Origin: Flavobacterium sp. NG2
GTDB lineage: Bacteria > Bacteroidota > Bacteroidia > Flavobacteriales > Flavobacteriaceae
Assembly: GCF_034119845.1 (NCBI RefSeq)
Contig: NZ_CP139420.1
Span: forward strand, 2,916,001 to 2,980,000
Length of the DNA stretch: 64,000 bases
Direction of reading: 5' to 3'
Shown here: in pieces, positions 9,177-18,282 of the stretch
How positions within the stretch are numbered: the stretch's first letter is position 1
How the letters are laid out: the number at the start of each line of letters is the position of its first letter
Position numbers and translations under genes: made by a program
The notes under the pieces: model-generated
What the model saw: only the letters and a program-made list of their open reading frames with translations
Told to the model about the DNA's origin: nothing
The model's database searches: none

Positions 9177-10256
9177 TTAAGATTGATAATCTTTAAAGGC
9201 TTTAAGAATCAATTCATTTTCAACTGTTTGGTTGATGATAATCTTACCGATACCCTCAATTAAAGCAAACTGAATCGTCCCATACTCATTTTTTTTATCG
9301 TGAATGAGTAATTCTAGGATTGGTTCGATGTCATTTTCTTCAAAACTAATGTCGTCATAGATTGATTTTAGTGTAGTTTTAATCTCACTGAATTCTTTTT
9401 CGGAGATTAAGTTTTTGTTTAAAGAAATGTAACTTTCTAAAATCATTCCTACAGCAATAGCTTCACCATGCAATAGTGTTGTTTTATTTTCATTTTCTAA
9501 AAAATAACTTTCGATAGCATGTCCTAAAGTATGGCCAAAATTCAATGCTTTTCTTAGATTTTTTTCTGTTGGATCTTTGGTAACTATGTCGTTTTTAATT
9601 TCTACTGAACGGAAAATCAACTCGTCTAAAGCATCAAAATCAATCGATTTTAAATCTAAAAATTGTTCCCAATAGTTTTTATCGTAAATCAAACCATGTT
9701 TCAACATTTCGGCAAGTCCAGAGCGCATTTCGTTTTGAGGCACAGTTTCTAGGAAAGCAGTATCAACAATCACCATTTCAGGTAAATTGAAAACACCAAT
9801 TTGGTTTTTTAAATTTCCTAAATCCACACCGTTTTTTCCACCAACAGAAGCATCTACCATTGAAAGCAGAGTAGTAGGGATATTAATAAAATCAATACCT
9901 CTTTTGAACGTAGAAGCAACAAAACCTCCTAAATCAGTGACAACACCGCCACCAAGGTTGATTACTAAGCTTTTTCTATCACCACCAAGTTCCGTTAATA
10001 CGTTCCATATTTGTACACAAGTATCAATGTTTTTATTGATTTCACCAGCTTCAAATTCAATGATTTCAATTGTTAAATCAGTTTCAATAAGAGGAAGGAA
10101 TTTAGGCAAACAAAATTCATTGGTATTGCTATCAACAATAATAAATAAATTAGAATATTTGTTTTCTTTTAAATGTATATTTAAAGCTTCGTAGCCTTTT
10201 TCATTAAAATGTATGGGATGATCAACAGCTTGAATGGTTTGTGATTGTAAAGACAT
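9177..10256 (-). CDS. aroB: 3-Dehydroquinate synthase
   Basis: The enzyme converts DAHP to 3-dehydroquinate, the second step of the shikimate pathway. It uses NAD and a divalent metal. The 359-residue protein has the NAD-binding NLGGGVVTDLGGFVAST segment near 100, the IPTTLLSMVDASVGGKNGVD stretch, the metal-ligand segment MLKHG, NFGHTLGHAIE and LLHGEAIAVGM. All are intact. It is a single minus-strand gene. Its upstream gap contains a possible -7 box (TAGTTTTG, 10354-10361) and then the IS982 insertion. Confidence 0.96.
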   Translation of the reverse strand: MSLQSQTIQAVDHPIHFNEKGYEALNIHLKENKYSNLFIIVDSNTNEFCLPKFLPLIETDLTIEIIEFEAGEINKNIDTCVQIWNVLTELGGDRKSLVINLGGGVVTDLGGFVASTFKRGIDFINIPTTLLSMVDASVGGKNGVDLGNLKNQIGVFNLPEMVIVDTAFLETVPQNEMRSGLAEMLKHGLIYDKNYWEQFLDLKSIDFDALDELIFRSVEIKNDIVTKDPTEKNLRKALNFGHTLGHAIESYFLENENKTTLLHGEAIAVGMILESYISLNKNLISEKEFSEIKTTLKSIYDDISFEENDIEPILELLIHDKKNEYGTIQFALIEGIGKIIINQTVENELILKAFKDYQS

Positions 10257-10353
10257 ATCTATTTAATAATTTTCAAAATTGGTGTAAAAATGTTCAAGTT
10301 GAATACGTTAAACGAGAAAAAGAGAGTTATTTTCAGTATTTAAATTGAATTGA

Positions 10354-10361
10354 CAAAACTA
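10354..10361 (-). promoter_or_regulatory. Possible -7 box of aroB
   Basis: TAGTTTTG on the minus strand fits TAnnTTTG and lies 97 bases before the aroB ATG. No clear -33 element is seen. The neighbouring IS has not separated it from aroB. Confidence 0.35.
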
Positions 10362-10494
10362 ATGCTTTTTTGATTTTTATTCGAGTAATTTTTTAAAAAT
10401 TAAGTACTGTTTTTAGGATAACAAACATTCAATAAGAATTAGTATAAACGTATGAGTCTTGTTCGCCACGAAATCACGAATTAAAATAGAGTTA

Positions 10495-10516
10495 TAATTA
10501 ATTCAAGTTGCTAGTT
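10495..10516 (+). repeat. Left terminal inverted repeat of the IS
   Basis: The 22 bases match the right end perfectly in inverted orientation. The transposase stop codon lies inside this repeat, so the coding region runs to the element edge. Confidence 0.85.
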
Positions 10517-11341
10517 AATAGCCTTATTTAATTGTAGTCCAAAGACAAATAGTGTTAGTTTTATTAAAAAACCTTCTAATGTAACAGCATGAATTGTTCT
10601 TGGAAACATTTTCTTTATATCACTTATTGTTGTTTCTACTCTTTTCCTCATCTTGAGTTTTTCGTTTTTTTGTTCTAGCGTATCAATTCTTTTAGCATTT
10701 GACTTACGTTGAATTTTTAATAAGATGCATTTTTTATTTAATGCAATGTCTTCTAGTCCGTAATCTGTATAGGCACTATCACCATATAATGAAGCTTCTA
10801 CATGTAATTTATCAATCATTTTCCCTAAAGCTTTTGCATCGCCAGTTTTTCCTGGCGTGAAATGAAAAGCTATTGGAATCCCATCCTTTGTGGTGAGTAA
10901 TTGTACTTTTACTCCATAAAAATAACTTCGCATACTGGCAGTATAGCCTCTCCATTTATTACCTGAAACAATCTTACAATTTGTAATCCTCATATTGTTG
11001 CAAACTGAAACAGGAAAAGAATCAATGATATAATGCATTTCACAACAGAAATCTTTAAAATAAGAACTTACTATCTCAAATAACTCGTATAAAAGTTTTC
11101 CAACTTTATGTAAACGTCTATTGAATCTACTCTTATCAAGCATATTAGGGATGAATCCATATTGTTTCATAAATTTTATAGCAGAGCAATGATTACCATA
11201 AAAACTCGTTGAAGAAACTATTGCAGTCAAGATAATTTCGCTATCACTAACTTGTCTTCTTACATCTTCAACATGTTGAATTCCTTGTAAAATATCATCT
11301 ATTAAACAAAAAATTGATATAATTTTGTCTTTACAAAGCAT
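10511..11341 (-). CDS. IS982-family transposase
   Basis: This is a 276-residue DDE transposase. Candidate catalytic residues are the Asp in HYIIDSFPV, the Asp in LYGDSAYTDYG and the Glu in KRVETTISDIKKMF, with the usual basic residues around them. The length is near the family norm (about 280-300) and the frame is uninterrupted, so the enzyme is likely active or recently active. The start at 11341 leaves about 65 bases to the right terminal repeat. Family assignment rests on the motif order and the LFVFGLQLNKA-type C-terminus typical of IS982. Confidence 0.88.
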   Translation of the reverse strand: MLCKDKIISIFCLIDDILQGIQHVEDVRRQVSDSEIILTAIVSSTSFYGNHCSAIKFMKQYGFIPNMLDKSRFNRRLHKVGKLLYELFEIVSSYFKDFCCEMHYIIDSFPVSVCNNMRITNCKIVSGNKWRGYTASMRSYFYGVKVQLLTTKDGIPIAFHFTPGKTGDAKALGKMIDKLHVEASLYGDSAYTDYGLEDIALNKKCILLKIQRKSNAKRIDTLEQKNEKLKMRKRVETTISDIKKMFPRTIHAVTLEGFLIKLTLFVFGLQLNKAIN

Positions 11342-11405
11342 TGGGGAGGTTTATTGGTTCGCAAAACAAATTTACTTAACCTCTGCTTTGTTTTTATACT
11401 ACAGC

Positions 11406-11427
11406 AACTAGCAACTTGAATTAATTA
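11406..11427 (-). repeat. Right terminal inverted repeat of the IS
   Basis: A perfect inverted copy of 10495-10516, upstream of the transposase gene. Confidence 0.85.
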
Positions 11428-11522
11428 ATAAAATTCGTGAATTCATAGATTTTTTTTAAAATTTGACTCTCTATCTAACGAATAGATTTTGATAACTTTA
11501 CTTAAAATGCATTATTAATTTC

Positions 11523-12698
11523 ATGGAAAAAATATTCAACAATACAGAGATTGCTTTCTCGTTGAAGACAGATACCGAGCTAGAAAGGGCATATTTTTTA
11601 TTCAAGATGATTGCTAATGAACCGCTAGTTCGCATAGGTACATTAGTAGCTAATTTTGCATTGAAAGCCCATTTACCTGTTGAGGGTTTAATAAGAGCGA
11701 CTGTTTTTGATCATTTTTGCGGTGGTGTTAATGAAGATGATTGCCTTAAAGTAGTTGATAAAATGTTTACCAAAGGTGTTTCGTCAGTCTTGGATTATTC
11801 AGTCGAGGGGAAGGAAACCGAGGAGCAATTTGAATTAGCTTTAGCAATGATTTTAAAGACTGTTGATTTTGCTAAAGAAAGATTGGCTATTCCGTTTGCC
11901 GTTTTTAAACCTACAGGATTAGGCCGTTTTTATTTGTTTGAAAAAAAGAGCAAAAATGAAAAACTGACCGTTCAAGAACAAGAAGAATGGAATAGGGTAG
12001 TTGCTCGTTTTGATAAAATATGTAAAGAGGGTTTTGATAAGGATGTACCTTTGCTAGTAGATGCCGAAGAAAGTTGGTTACAAAATGCTGTTGATGACTT
12101 GACTTTAGCTATGATGCGAAAATACAACTCCAAAAAAGCTATTGTTTATAATACGTTTCAAATGTATCGTTGTGATCGATTGGATTATTTGAAAAAAATA
12201 AAAGATTTGGCCAGTGAAGAAGGTTTTTATTTTGGTGTTAAATTAGTTCGTGGAGCTTATATGGAAAAGGAAAGAGAACGGGCAATTGAATTAAATTATT
12301 CTTCTCCAATTTGTGAAACCAAAGAAATGACAGATAGAAATTATAATGATGCGCTCTTGTTTGCTATTGAGAACTTAGAAACAATAGCGCTTTTTCTTGG
12401 GTCGCATAACGAAAAAAGTTGTTATTACTTAATGGGTTTAATGGCTCAAAAGAATATTCAGCCAGATGATAAGAGAATTTGGTTCGGTCAATTGTATGGG
12501 ATGAGCGACAATATCAGTTATAATTTAGCTCAAGAAGGGTATAATGTTGCTAAATATTTGCCTTTTGGACCTGTCAAAGACGTGATGCCTTACTTAATTC
12601 GTCGGGCAGAGGAGAACACTTCAGTGGTGGGGCAAACCAATCGAGAATTGGAGTTAATCAAAACTGAAAGAGAACGGAGAAAAAATAATGTCAAATAA
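11523..12698 (+). CDS. Proline dehydrogenase
   Basis: This FAD enzyme oxidises proline to pyrroline-5-carboxylate, the first step of proline use as a carbon and nitrogen source, passing electrons to quinone. The 391-residue monofunctional protein shows the beta/alpha-barrel segments PLLVDAEESW, YNTFQMYRCDRLDYL, GVKLVRGAYMEKE, FLGSHNEKS, GQLYGMSDNIS, LPFGPVKDVMPYLIRRAEEN. The last contains the paired arginines that bind proline carboxylate. It is not fused to P5C dehydrogenase, unlike proteobacterial PutA. The IS lies directly upstream, with about 95 bases left for a promoter, in which TAACTTTA is a poor -7 match. Confidence 0.93.
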   Translation: MEKIFNNTEIAFSLKTDTELERAYFLFKMIANEPLVRIGTLVANFALKAHLPVEGLIRATVFDHFCGGVNEDDCLKVVDKMFTKGVSSVLDYSVEGKETEEQFELALAMILKTVDFAKERLAIPFAVFKPTGLGRFYLFEKKSKNEKLTVQEQEEWNRVVARFDKICKEGFDKDVPLLVDAEESWLQNAVDDLTLAMMRKYNSKKAIVYNTFQMYRCDRLDYLKKIKDLASEEGFYFGVKLVRGAYMEKERERAIELNYSSPICETKEMTDRNYNDALLFAIENLETIALFLGSHNEKSCYYLMGLMAQKNIQPDDKRIWFGQLYGMSDNISYNLAQEGYNVAKYLPFGPVKDVMPYLIRRAEENTSVVGQTNRELELIKTERERRKNNVK

Positions 12699-12715
12699 GT
12701 CCAGATGTTTTTCTC

Positions 12716-12823
12716 TAGCCCTGACAGCAGCGGCATCCTTGTGGCGGCTGGCATTTATGCCGCCACAAGATACAGCGGATGGCAGGAACGATATTTTCTA
12801 AAAAGTCCTAGTCTTCTGCTCCC
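12716..12823 (+). repeat. Interspersed palindromic element, copy A
   Basis: The layout is TAGCCCTGA, AGCGGCATCC, then a stem CTTGTGGCGGC with a short loop and the matching GCCGCCACAAG, then AGCGGATGGCAGGAA and a TTCTGCTCC tail. Near copies occur at 26296-26404 and 59602-59683, and relatives with different stems at 41230-41393 and 47302-47405. It lies between the proline dehydrogenase gene and the convergent ABC transporter gene. Confidence 0.85.
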
Positions 12824-12860
12824 AAAAAAAAACTCCATTTCTATGACGGAAATGGAGCTT
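12824..12860 (-). terminator. Terminator of the ABC exporter gene
   Basis: On the minus strand a stem of about 10 bp (AAGCTCCATTTC with GAAATGGAGTT, 7-base loop) is followed by nine T residues, 22 bases after the exporter stop codon. Confidence 0.85.
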
Positions 12861-12881
12861 TAGCGTGTGTTTTGTTAAAAC

Positions 12882-14672
12882 TTAAGAATGACTAAACTGT
12901 AAATTACTTAAATTTTTATAAATACCATTTTCTAGTAAAATCAGCTCTTTGTGTGTTCCTTGTTCAGAAATCGTTCCGTTATCCAGAACTAAAATCTGGT
13001 CAGCAGAGCGAATGGTTGATAAACGGTGCGCAATAATAATACTAGTTCTTCCTTGCATCAAAATCTCTAAAGCTTCTTGAACTAATTTCTCACTTTCACT
13101 GTCTAATGAAGAAGTTGCTTCGTCAAGAATCAGAATACTCGGATTTTTAAGTAAAGCACGAGCAATAGCGATTCGCTGGCGTTGTCCACCTGAAAGTTTG
13201 ATTCCTCTTTCTCCCACGATGGTCTCGAACTTTTCTGGGAAACCTTCAATAAAATTTAAAGCATTTGCTTGTTTGGCTGCTACTAATATTTCTTCGTCAG
13301 TAGCATTTGGTTTTCCGTAAGCGATGTTTTCCTTAATAGTTCCACCAAAAAGAATCACGTCTTGCGGAACGATACTCATATTACCTCGCAATTCTTCGAG
13401 GTCATAATCGTAAATATTTTTTCCGTCAATGACAATTTCGCCACTAGAAATGTCGTAAAAACGTAATAATAAAGAGGCTATAGTGGATTTTCCAGCACCA
13501 CTAGGACCTACAACGGCTATCTTTTGACCAAAATCAGCAGTGAAATTGACGTCTTTCAATACTTGGATTTCTTTTCGCGAAGGGTAACTAAAGGCAACAT
13601 TTTTAAAGCTTACTGTTCCTTTTATTTTGGTTACAATTGTATCATGAGGTTGTGAATTTATTTTTTCGGGAGTTTCGTCTAATAATTCAAAAACACGTTC
13701 CGTAGCACCTACAGCTTTTTGAATTTGCGCATACATTTCAGCGATTCCGCCAAATGAAGCACCAATAAAAGTGGTGTAAAGTATAAATGAAATTAAATCA
13801 CCTACACCTTCAACTTCGCCCTTAATAGTTAATGTTATTCCGTACCAAACTACAGCTACAACGCAACCAAACAAACATAAGATGATAAATGAGGCAAAAT
13901 ACCCTCTGTATTGACCACCTTTGATTGCGATAGATACGATTTCTTTAATTTTATTCTTATAACGCTGTAATTCGTACCACTCATTGGCGAAAGCCTTAAC
14001 ATTACTAATTCCTTGTAAAGTTTCCTCAACGATAACTTGACTTTCGGCCACTTTGTCTTGGGTCATTTTTCCGTATTTACGAATAAATCTTCCGAATATC
14101 ACCGCTGCAACTGCTACAACAGGAACAACACAAAGCATCATAAGTGTTAGTTTAGGACTAATACTTCCTAAAATTATAAATCCACCAATTATTAAAATGA
14201 ATTGTCTAAGAAATTCGGCTATAGTTGTGGTTAGGGTATCTTGTAATTGTGAAATATCGGCACTTATGCGACTGTTAAGTTCACCAACACGTTTTTGAGA
14301 GAAAAACGACATTGGAAGTTTAATTAAATTCTCGTACAGCGCAAAACGAATATTGGATAAGGTGTTCTCCGTAAAATTAACAAAAAGGGAGATTCTGAAA
14401 AATGAAAAAATAGCTTGAAGGCAAAGGATTCCCATTAGTGCCAAAGCAATTTCATTAGCTTTACCTAAGTCTTTGTCTGTAACACAATCCACAAGCATTC
14501 CCATTAGTTTAGGAAAAGCAAGAGCTGTTGCACTAGTTAGTAATAAAAAAACTAAACCAATAAAAAATTTCCATTTATGATTATGGGTGTAATTGAATAT
14601 TCTTAGAGCTTTTTGTAGTGAACTACTAGTAAGTTTTGCTTTGGGTAAATCATTTTCTTTAAAACGAGCCAT
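12882..14672 (-). CDS. ABC exporter half-transporter (MsbA/LmrA type)
   Basis: This 596-residue permease-ATPase fusion is expected to work as a homodimer in the inner membrane. Residues 1-320 hold the six-helix ABC transporter membrane domain. The nucleotide-binding domain follows with Walker A VVGPSGAGKST (near 384), Q-loop IVPQDVILFGG, signature LSGGQRQR, Walker B ILILDEATSSLD and the H-loop IIAHRLSTI. The substrate cannot be read from the sequence. Related Bacteroidota proteins are annotated as lipid A/lipid or multidrug exporters. It is a lone gene with its own terminator. Confidence 0.9.
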   Translation of the reverse strand: MARFKENDLPKAKLTSSSLQKALRIFNYTHNHKWKFFIGLVFLLLTSATALAFPKLMGMLVDCVTDKDLGKANEIALALMGILCLQAIFSFFRISLFVNFTENTLSNIRFALYENLIKLPMSFFSQKRVGELNSRISADISQLQDTLTTTIAEFLRQFILIIGGFIILGSISPKLTLMMLCVVPVVAVAAVIFGRFIRKYGKMTQDKVAESQVIVEETLQGISNVKAFANEWYELQRYKNKIKEIVSIAIKGGQYRGYFASFIILCLFGCVVAVVWYGITLTIKGEVEGVGDLISFILYTTFIGASFGGIAEMYAQIQKAVGATERVFELLDETPEKINSQPHDTIVTKIKGTVSFKNVAFSYPSRKEIQVLKDVNFTADFGQKIAVVGPSGAGKSTIASLLLRFYDISSGEIVIDGKNIYDYDLEELRGNMSIVPQDVILFGGTIKENIAYGKPNATDEEILVAAKQANALNFIEGFPEKFETIVGERGIKLSGGQRQRIAIARALLKNPSILILDEATSSLDSESEKLVQEALEILMQGRTSIIIAHRLSTIRSADQILVLDNGTISEQGTHKELILLENGIYKNLSNLQFSHS

Positions 14673-14805
14673 GGTATTGAATTTGTTTCCGCAAATGTAA
14701 TACTATCGAAGGGTATTACAAAAAAATACTAAATCATTAAAGTATTGTGATTGAGTAACTAAGAAAATAATGTTGAATTTTTATTAATTTATTTTCAAAA
14801 AACGC

Positions 14806-14835
14806 TTGTAAATACAAAATCTAGTTCTATATTTG
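14806..14835 (+). promoter_or_regulatory. Promoter of tRNA-Val
   Basis: TTG at 14806-14808 and TATATTTG at 14828-14835 are separated by 19 bases, which fits the Bacteroidota -33/-7 consensus (TTTG, N17-23, TAnnTTTG). It is the best complete promoter seen in the window. The mature tRNA begins 37 bases further on. Confidence 0.75.
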
Positions 14836-14872
14836 CACTCGCAATACAGAACAAGTATAGCAAAATAAAATA

Positions 14873-14947
14873 GGGCGATTAGCTCAGCTGGTTCAGAGCA
14901 CCTCGTTTACACCGAGGGGGTCGGGGGTTCGAACCCCTCATCGCCCA
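14873..14947 (+). tRNA. tRNA-Val (anticodon TAC)
   Basis: A 75-base cloverleaf. The acceptor arm is GGGCGAT pairing with ATCGCCC plus discriminator A. The D arm contains AGCTCAGCTGG, the anticodon stem CCTCG/CGAGG encloses TTTACAC with anticodon TAC, and the T arm is GGGGG TTCGAAC CCCTC-like. CCA is not encoded. It has its own promoter and a strong terminator and is monocistronic. Confidence 0.97.
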
Positions 14948-14950
14948 CAA

Positions 14951-14981
14951 AACTTCTCAAGAAATTGAGAAGTTTTTTTTT
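14951..14981 (+). terminator. Terminator of tRNA-Val
   Basis: A perfect 9-bp stem ACTTCTCAA / TTGAGAAGT with a GAAA tetraloop is followed by nine T residues, directly after the tRNA. Confidence 0.92.
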
Positions 14982-15003
14982 GCTCTTTTTTGATTTTTTC
15001 TTC

Positions 15004-15038
15004 AAAAAAAAAGTTTATTGAAATTCATTTCAATAAAC
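15004..15038 (-). terminator. Terminator of the outer-membrane protein gene
   Basis: On the minus strand an 11-bp stem GTTTATTGAAA / TTTCAATAAAC with a 4-base loop is followed by nine T residues. It lies 83 bases beyond the stop at 15121. Confidence 0.8.
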
Positions 15039-15120
15039 TTTCAAGAAAATTATATTTTTAAGGGCTTTACAGTGTTTTTTCGCCAACTATTTCTGTCCGC
15101 ATTATCTTTTGAAAAAAAAA

Positions 15121-15939
15121 TTAAATTTTAGTATAAATTCCTAAATTTAATGATGGGGCTAGGGGAGCGTTGTCATTTCCAAAAGCTCCGAAAACAGAGA
15201 AGTTAGCTCCGAATTTGTCGGGTGTAAATTCGTAATTCAATTTTAACCCCATAGCATTATAAGTCTGGCGATCTAAATAAGAAGGCCATTGCGTACTATT
15301 GTTATTGAAAGCAGTTTCTTTTGAAATTACATTTTTAGAATTAAAAGCAAGGATAATATGTCCTTTTGGAATGATATTATAACCTAATTCAGCATCCAAT
15401 TTTACGTAATCAGAATAATTGTTACTCATATAACCATACCCTAAATTTCCAAAATAATACCATTTTCCAGTACTTGTTCCAGCTGCTAGGTAAGGAATTA
15501 AACTATTAGCAGCAAAACCAGTGCTTAATCCGTTATCGTAATCAATAGTATTTGCTACATATTGTAGTCCTGCACTAACTTTCCAAGCTTGGTCATACAA
15601 TTTGTATTTCAACCCTATGGTAATATTCCCCAATCCCGATAAATCAGCCGTAGCATTGTTTATAGCCGATTTTACACTGACAATTTTGTATGGTACAATC
15701 AATTGCGCTTCGAGTTTGTCAGTTAGTCCAAACTCTGTATATAACTGTGTCGTAACATCACTATAATCAGCATTCAAATCAACTGTTTTTCCATCGATTT
15801 CAGCTTGGTTATAAAATATTCCAGAAGCTCCTAATTGAATATAGGCTTTCCCTTTTTCTTTTGTCCACGGACTTTGTGCTTGAATGAATTGCGAAAATAA
15901 AAGAATCACAATTACGACTAACTTAGACTGTTGTTTCAT
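15121..15939 (-). CDS. Outer-membrane beta-barrel protein (transporter-like)
   Basis: This 272-residue protein has a clear signal peptide (MKQQSKLVVIVILLFSQFIQAQ, cleavage after about residue 22). It then shows alternating aromatic/polar strands such as KAYIQLGASGIFYNQ, GNITIGLKYKLYDQAWKVSAGLQY and YYFGNLGYGYMSN, which are typical of outer-membrane barrels of the MetA-like/putative transporter type. It lies 70 bases downstream of the amino-acid permease on the same strand, so the two may be co-expressed, but no functional link is proven. Ligand unknown. Confidence 0.7.
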   Translation of the reverse strand: MKQQSKLVVIVILLFSQFIQAQSPWTKEKGKAYIQLGASGIFYNQAEIDGKTVDLNADYSDVTTQLYTEFGLTDKLEAQLIVPYKIVSVKSAINNATADLSGLGNITIGLKYKLYDQAWKVSAGLQYVANTIDYDNGLSTGFAANSLIPYLAAGTSTGKWYYFGNLGYGYMSNNYSDYVKLDAELGYNIIPKGHIILAFNSKNVISKETAFNNNSTQWPSYLDRQTYNAMGLKLNYEFTPDKFGANFSVFGAFGNDNAPLAPSLNLGIYTKI

Positions 15940-16009
15940 AATTATTTCATTTTAAGAATTAATTAATAAGACGATAATACTCTAAATCCTGACACAAAAG
16001 CCGAGATAT

Positions 16010-17752
16010 TTACATAATCAATCGGACACCACCTAATTCAGAAACTCGATAAGAGAAGCGATCACCAGGAGAACCTATAAACATAAAGTTTTTAGGGATA
16101 TTCCATTCATTCGATAAAATATCAATAATTTCAGGGCCAAAAACACCTTCTAACTCAATAAATTCAATGTCAATTTCAGGATAAGCTCTATCTAAAACTT
16201 TAAGGTCAGAAATTAACAAATCATTGTTTATATGATCTTTATTAATATTTACGATTTTTAATTTTTTAGTAGTTTCATTATTTTGAACGTACTGCATTAC
16301 TTTGTTTATTATCGCAACATCATCACCTTTGGTAAAAAACACAAACTCTTGAGAGTTTATTTTTAAATTCATTTTTAGCAAATAACGGTTACTAAAAATC
16401 ACCATTTTACGAAGTGGTTTGTAAAAATACTCTAAAGCCTCAATTAAGACTTTGATAAGAAAAGAACGATTAAGCATCACGCTAACAAATAATAAAGCAG
16501 GAGCAAGATATTTTATAAAAGTGTAAAACGAATCAACATTCAATTGAACATTCCCTATAAAGGCTGCTATAATCAAAGAAACCGCAAAAATCACCGAAAT
16601 TCCTCTTGCTTTTTCAGGACGTGGCAGTTTCTTTCTTTTGAATTTCAATAATAAATTTCCAATACCAAACAATCCCATAACAGCTAAAAAGGAAAAAGTA
16701 TACACACCCGCAAGTGCAATTAAGTCTCCTTTGGTTACTAATAAAACAGATATACAAAGAATTAAAAAGCTAATGATAATTCTATAATTTGAGCCTCTTT
16801 TATTTTGTTTTAAGAAATAGTTAGGTAAAATTCTGTCCAATGTCATACGATTCAATAATCCAGAAACCCCCACAAAAGAAGTCAATACTGCTCCGCAAAG
16901 TACCAAAACAGCATCAATAGAAATTAAATAAGCTAACCAAGATCCTCCAGTAGTATTCCCTAAATAGGCTAATAACGACTCATGGTGTTCTCCAACTTCG
17001 GCTAAAGGAATGATGCATATCAATAGTAAAGCAATTACAGGGTTGAAAAAACTAACTATAGCCCACATATTACGCAAGGTTTTTGGAAACACACCTTGTT
17101 CTTGCTCTTCTACAAAGTTTGCCGAACTTTCAAATCCAGAAATACCTAACATTGCTGCTGAGAACCCTAAAAACAGTGCATTAACAATTCCTCCAGACGA
17201 AATTGGAAGACTCCAGTTGATATAAAAAGTATCTAATCCATTGGTAAAAATAAAAAATGCAGAAGCCAATACAAGTAAACTTAAGGTGGTCAAATGAGTG
17301 ATAAAAATGACCACAGCCACAATGGCAGATTCTCCAATACCTAAAATAGCTAAGCCTGTAAATAACAACAATATAACAATAGTAGCAATGGTTATATTGA
17401 TACTTGGGGCAATACCGTGTAAATAATGCATTCCTTCGGAGGCTGATATTACGGCAGTTGCCATATAAGATAAAACGGTCAAGGTTGCTGCAAGTGAAGC
17501 TAATCTTTTTGAAGATGTATTAAGCAAAACATTGTAAGCACCACCATTCAATGGAATTGCTCCAACGACTTCATTATAAATTTTACGAAACAAAAAAAGA
17601 ACTACTGCAACTAATAATAAAGAAATCCACGCATATTGCCCTGCATATAAGATGGTTAGTGCTGAAACATATAAGCAAGAAGAACTAATATCATTCCCAC
17701 AAATAGCCGTTGCTTGTAATTCATTTAATTTTTTATGTACTATTTCTTTCAT
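16010..17752 (-). CDS. APC-superfamily amino-acid permease with cytoplasmic tail
   Basis: The 580-residue protein has about 12 predicted membrane segments in the first ~430 residues and the APC N-terminal signature (ISSSCLYVSALTILYAGQYAW, then VVGAIPLNGGAYNVLLNTSS). The C-terminal ~140 residues are soluble and contain KLKIVNINKDHINNDLL and FIELEGVFGPEIIDILS, ending near GDRFSYRVSELGGVRLIM. That tail is probably regulatory. Transport of amino acids by proton symport or exchange is the family expectation; the substrate is not evident. The outer-membrane protein follows it. Confidence 0.85.
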   Translation of the reverse strand: MKEIVHKKLNELQATAICGNDISSSCLYVSALTILYAGQYAWISLLLVAVVLFLFRKIYNEVVGAIPLNGGAYNVLLNTSSKRLASLAATLTVLSYMATAVISASEGMHYLHGIAPSINITIATIVILLLFTGLAILGIGESAIVAVVIFITHLTTLSLLVLASAFFIFTNGLDTFYINWSLPISSGGIVNALFLGFSAAMLGISGFESSANFVEEQEQGVFPKTLRNMWAIVSFFNPVIALLLICIIPLAEVGEHHESLLAYLGNTTGGSWLAYLISIDAVLVLCGAVLTSFVGVSGLLNRMTLDRILPNYFLKQNKRGSNYRIIISFLILCISVLLVTKGDLIALAGVYTFSFLAVMGLFGIGNLLLKFKRKKLPRPEKARGISVIFAVSLIIAAFIGNVQLNVDSFYTFIKYLAPALLFVSVMLNRSFLIKVLIEALEYFYKPLRKMVIFSNRYLLKMNLKINSQEFVFFTKGDDVAIINKVMQYVQNNETTKKLKIVNINKDHINNDLLISDLKVLDRAYPEIDIEFIELEGVFGPEIIDILSNEWNIPKNFMFIGSPGDRFSYRVSELGGVRLIM

Positions 17753-17835
17753 TGTCTAATAAATTTTATCTTATAAAGAGTGCTGCAAGGTAAGAGTTTG
17801 TGAATAATTTCCAAATTAACTTTTAAAATTTAATA

Positions 17836-18282
17836 TTAACTATCCAGTAAGCGTCTGTGATAATTAATTTGGCCTAGATGATAAGCTAGGTGAGTGGTAA
17901 GGTGAATTAGCATGAATTCAGTAGTTGTTTTTTCTTTAAAAACTACTATAGGAAAATCTTCTAAAAGTTGTTCTTCAGATAAAAGTTCTAAACTAGTATT
18001 TACTATCTGAATGGTTTCTTCAAGTTTAAGAATCAAATCTTGTTTGGGAATGTTTTTTAACGAAAATTCTAAATCTCTCTGACGTTTATATCCAGTATTA
18101 CCTAAGGTTGCACCGATATAAGTGTTTAGATTTCCAACTATATGCAAGCAAAGATTACCAGCCGAATTTGTAATTTGTTTATCGGTATTCCAAATGCTTT
18201 TTTCGGTTTTGTAGGCTTCAATTTCCGATTTCAATCGAGTTAAGTCACGATTAAAGAGTTGAATTAGAGTGTTTAGTATCAA
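17836..18282 (-). CDS. DinB-like protein (DUF1572 type)
   Basis: This 148-residue four-helix-bundle protein has a conserved LCLHIVGNLNTYIGATLG segment and a C-terminal HLTTHLAYHLGQINYHRR with several histidines that could bind metal. It is a different branch from the DinB-like protein at 2711-3226. Its 5' end overlaps the upstream NTF2-like gene by 32 bases in another frame, which suggests translational coupling; an internal start could shorten the overlap. Function unknown. Confidence 0.8.
   Translation of the reverse strand: MILNTLIQLFNRDLTRLKSEIEAYKTEKSIWNTDKQITNSAGNLCLHIVGNLNTYIGATLGNTGYKRQRDLEFSLKNIPKQDLILKLEETIQIVNTSLELLSEEQLLEDFPIVVFKEKTTTEFMLIHLTTHLAYHLGQINYHRRLLDS

Larger units (their letters stand above)
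10495..11427 (-). mobile_element. IS982-family insertion sequence, apparently intact
   Basis: This is a 933-bp element bounded by perfect 22-bp inverted repeats at 10495-10516 and 11406-11427. It contains one full-length transposase gene. The outermost six bases at each end are TAATTA, which is its own reverse complement. They can therefore be read as part of the repeat or as a 6-bp target duplication around a 16-bp repeat (ATTCAAGTTGCTAGTT). The flanks carry matching AATTCGTGA-type arms, so the IS appears to sit in the middle of an older palindrome between aroB and the proline dehydrogenase gene. Confidence 0.85.

Noticed and set aside
9787..10194. 135-residue plus-strand frame over aroB
   Set aside because: It is antisense to the intact aroB gene, has no promoter or ribosome-site context and no recognisable domain.
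14873..14947. Integration (att) site at tRNA-Val
   Set aside because: No integrase gene and no repeated tRNA 3' fragment was found in the window.
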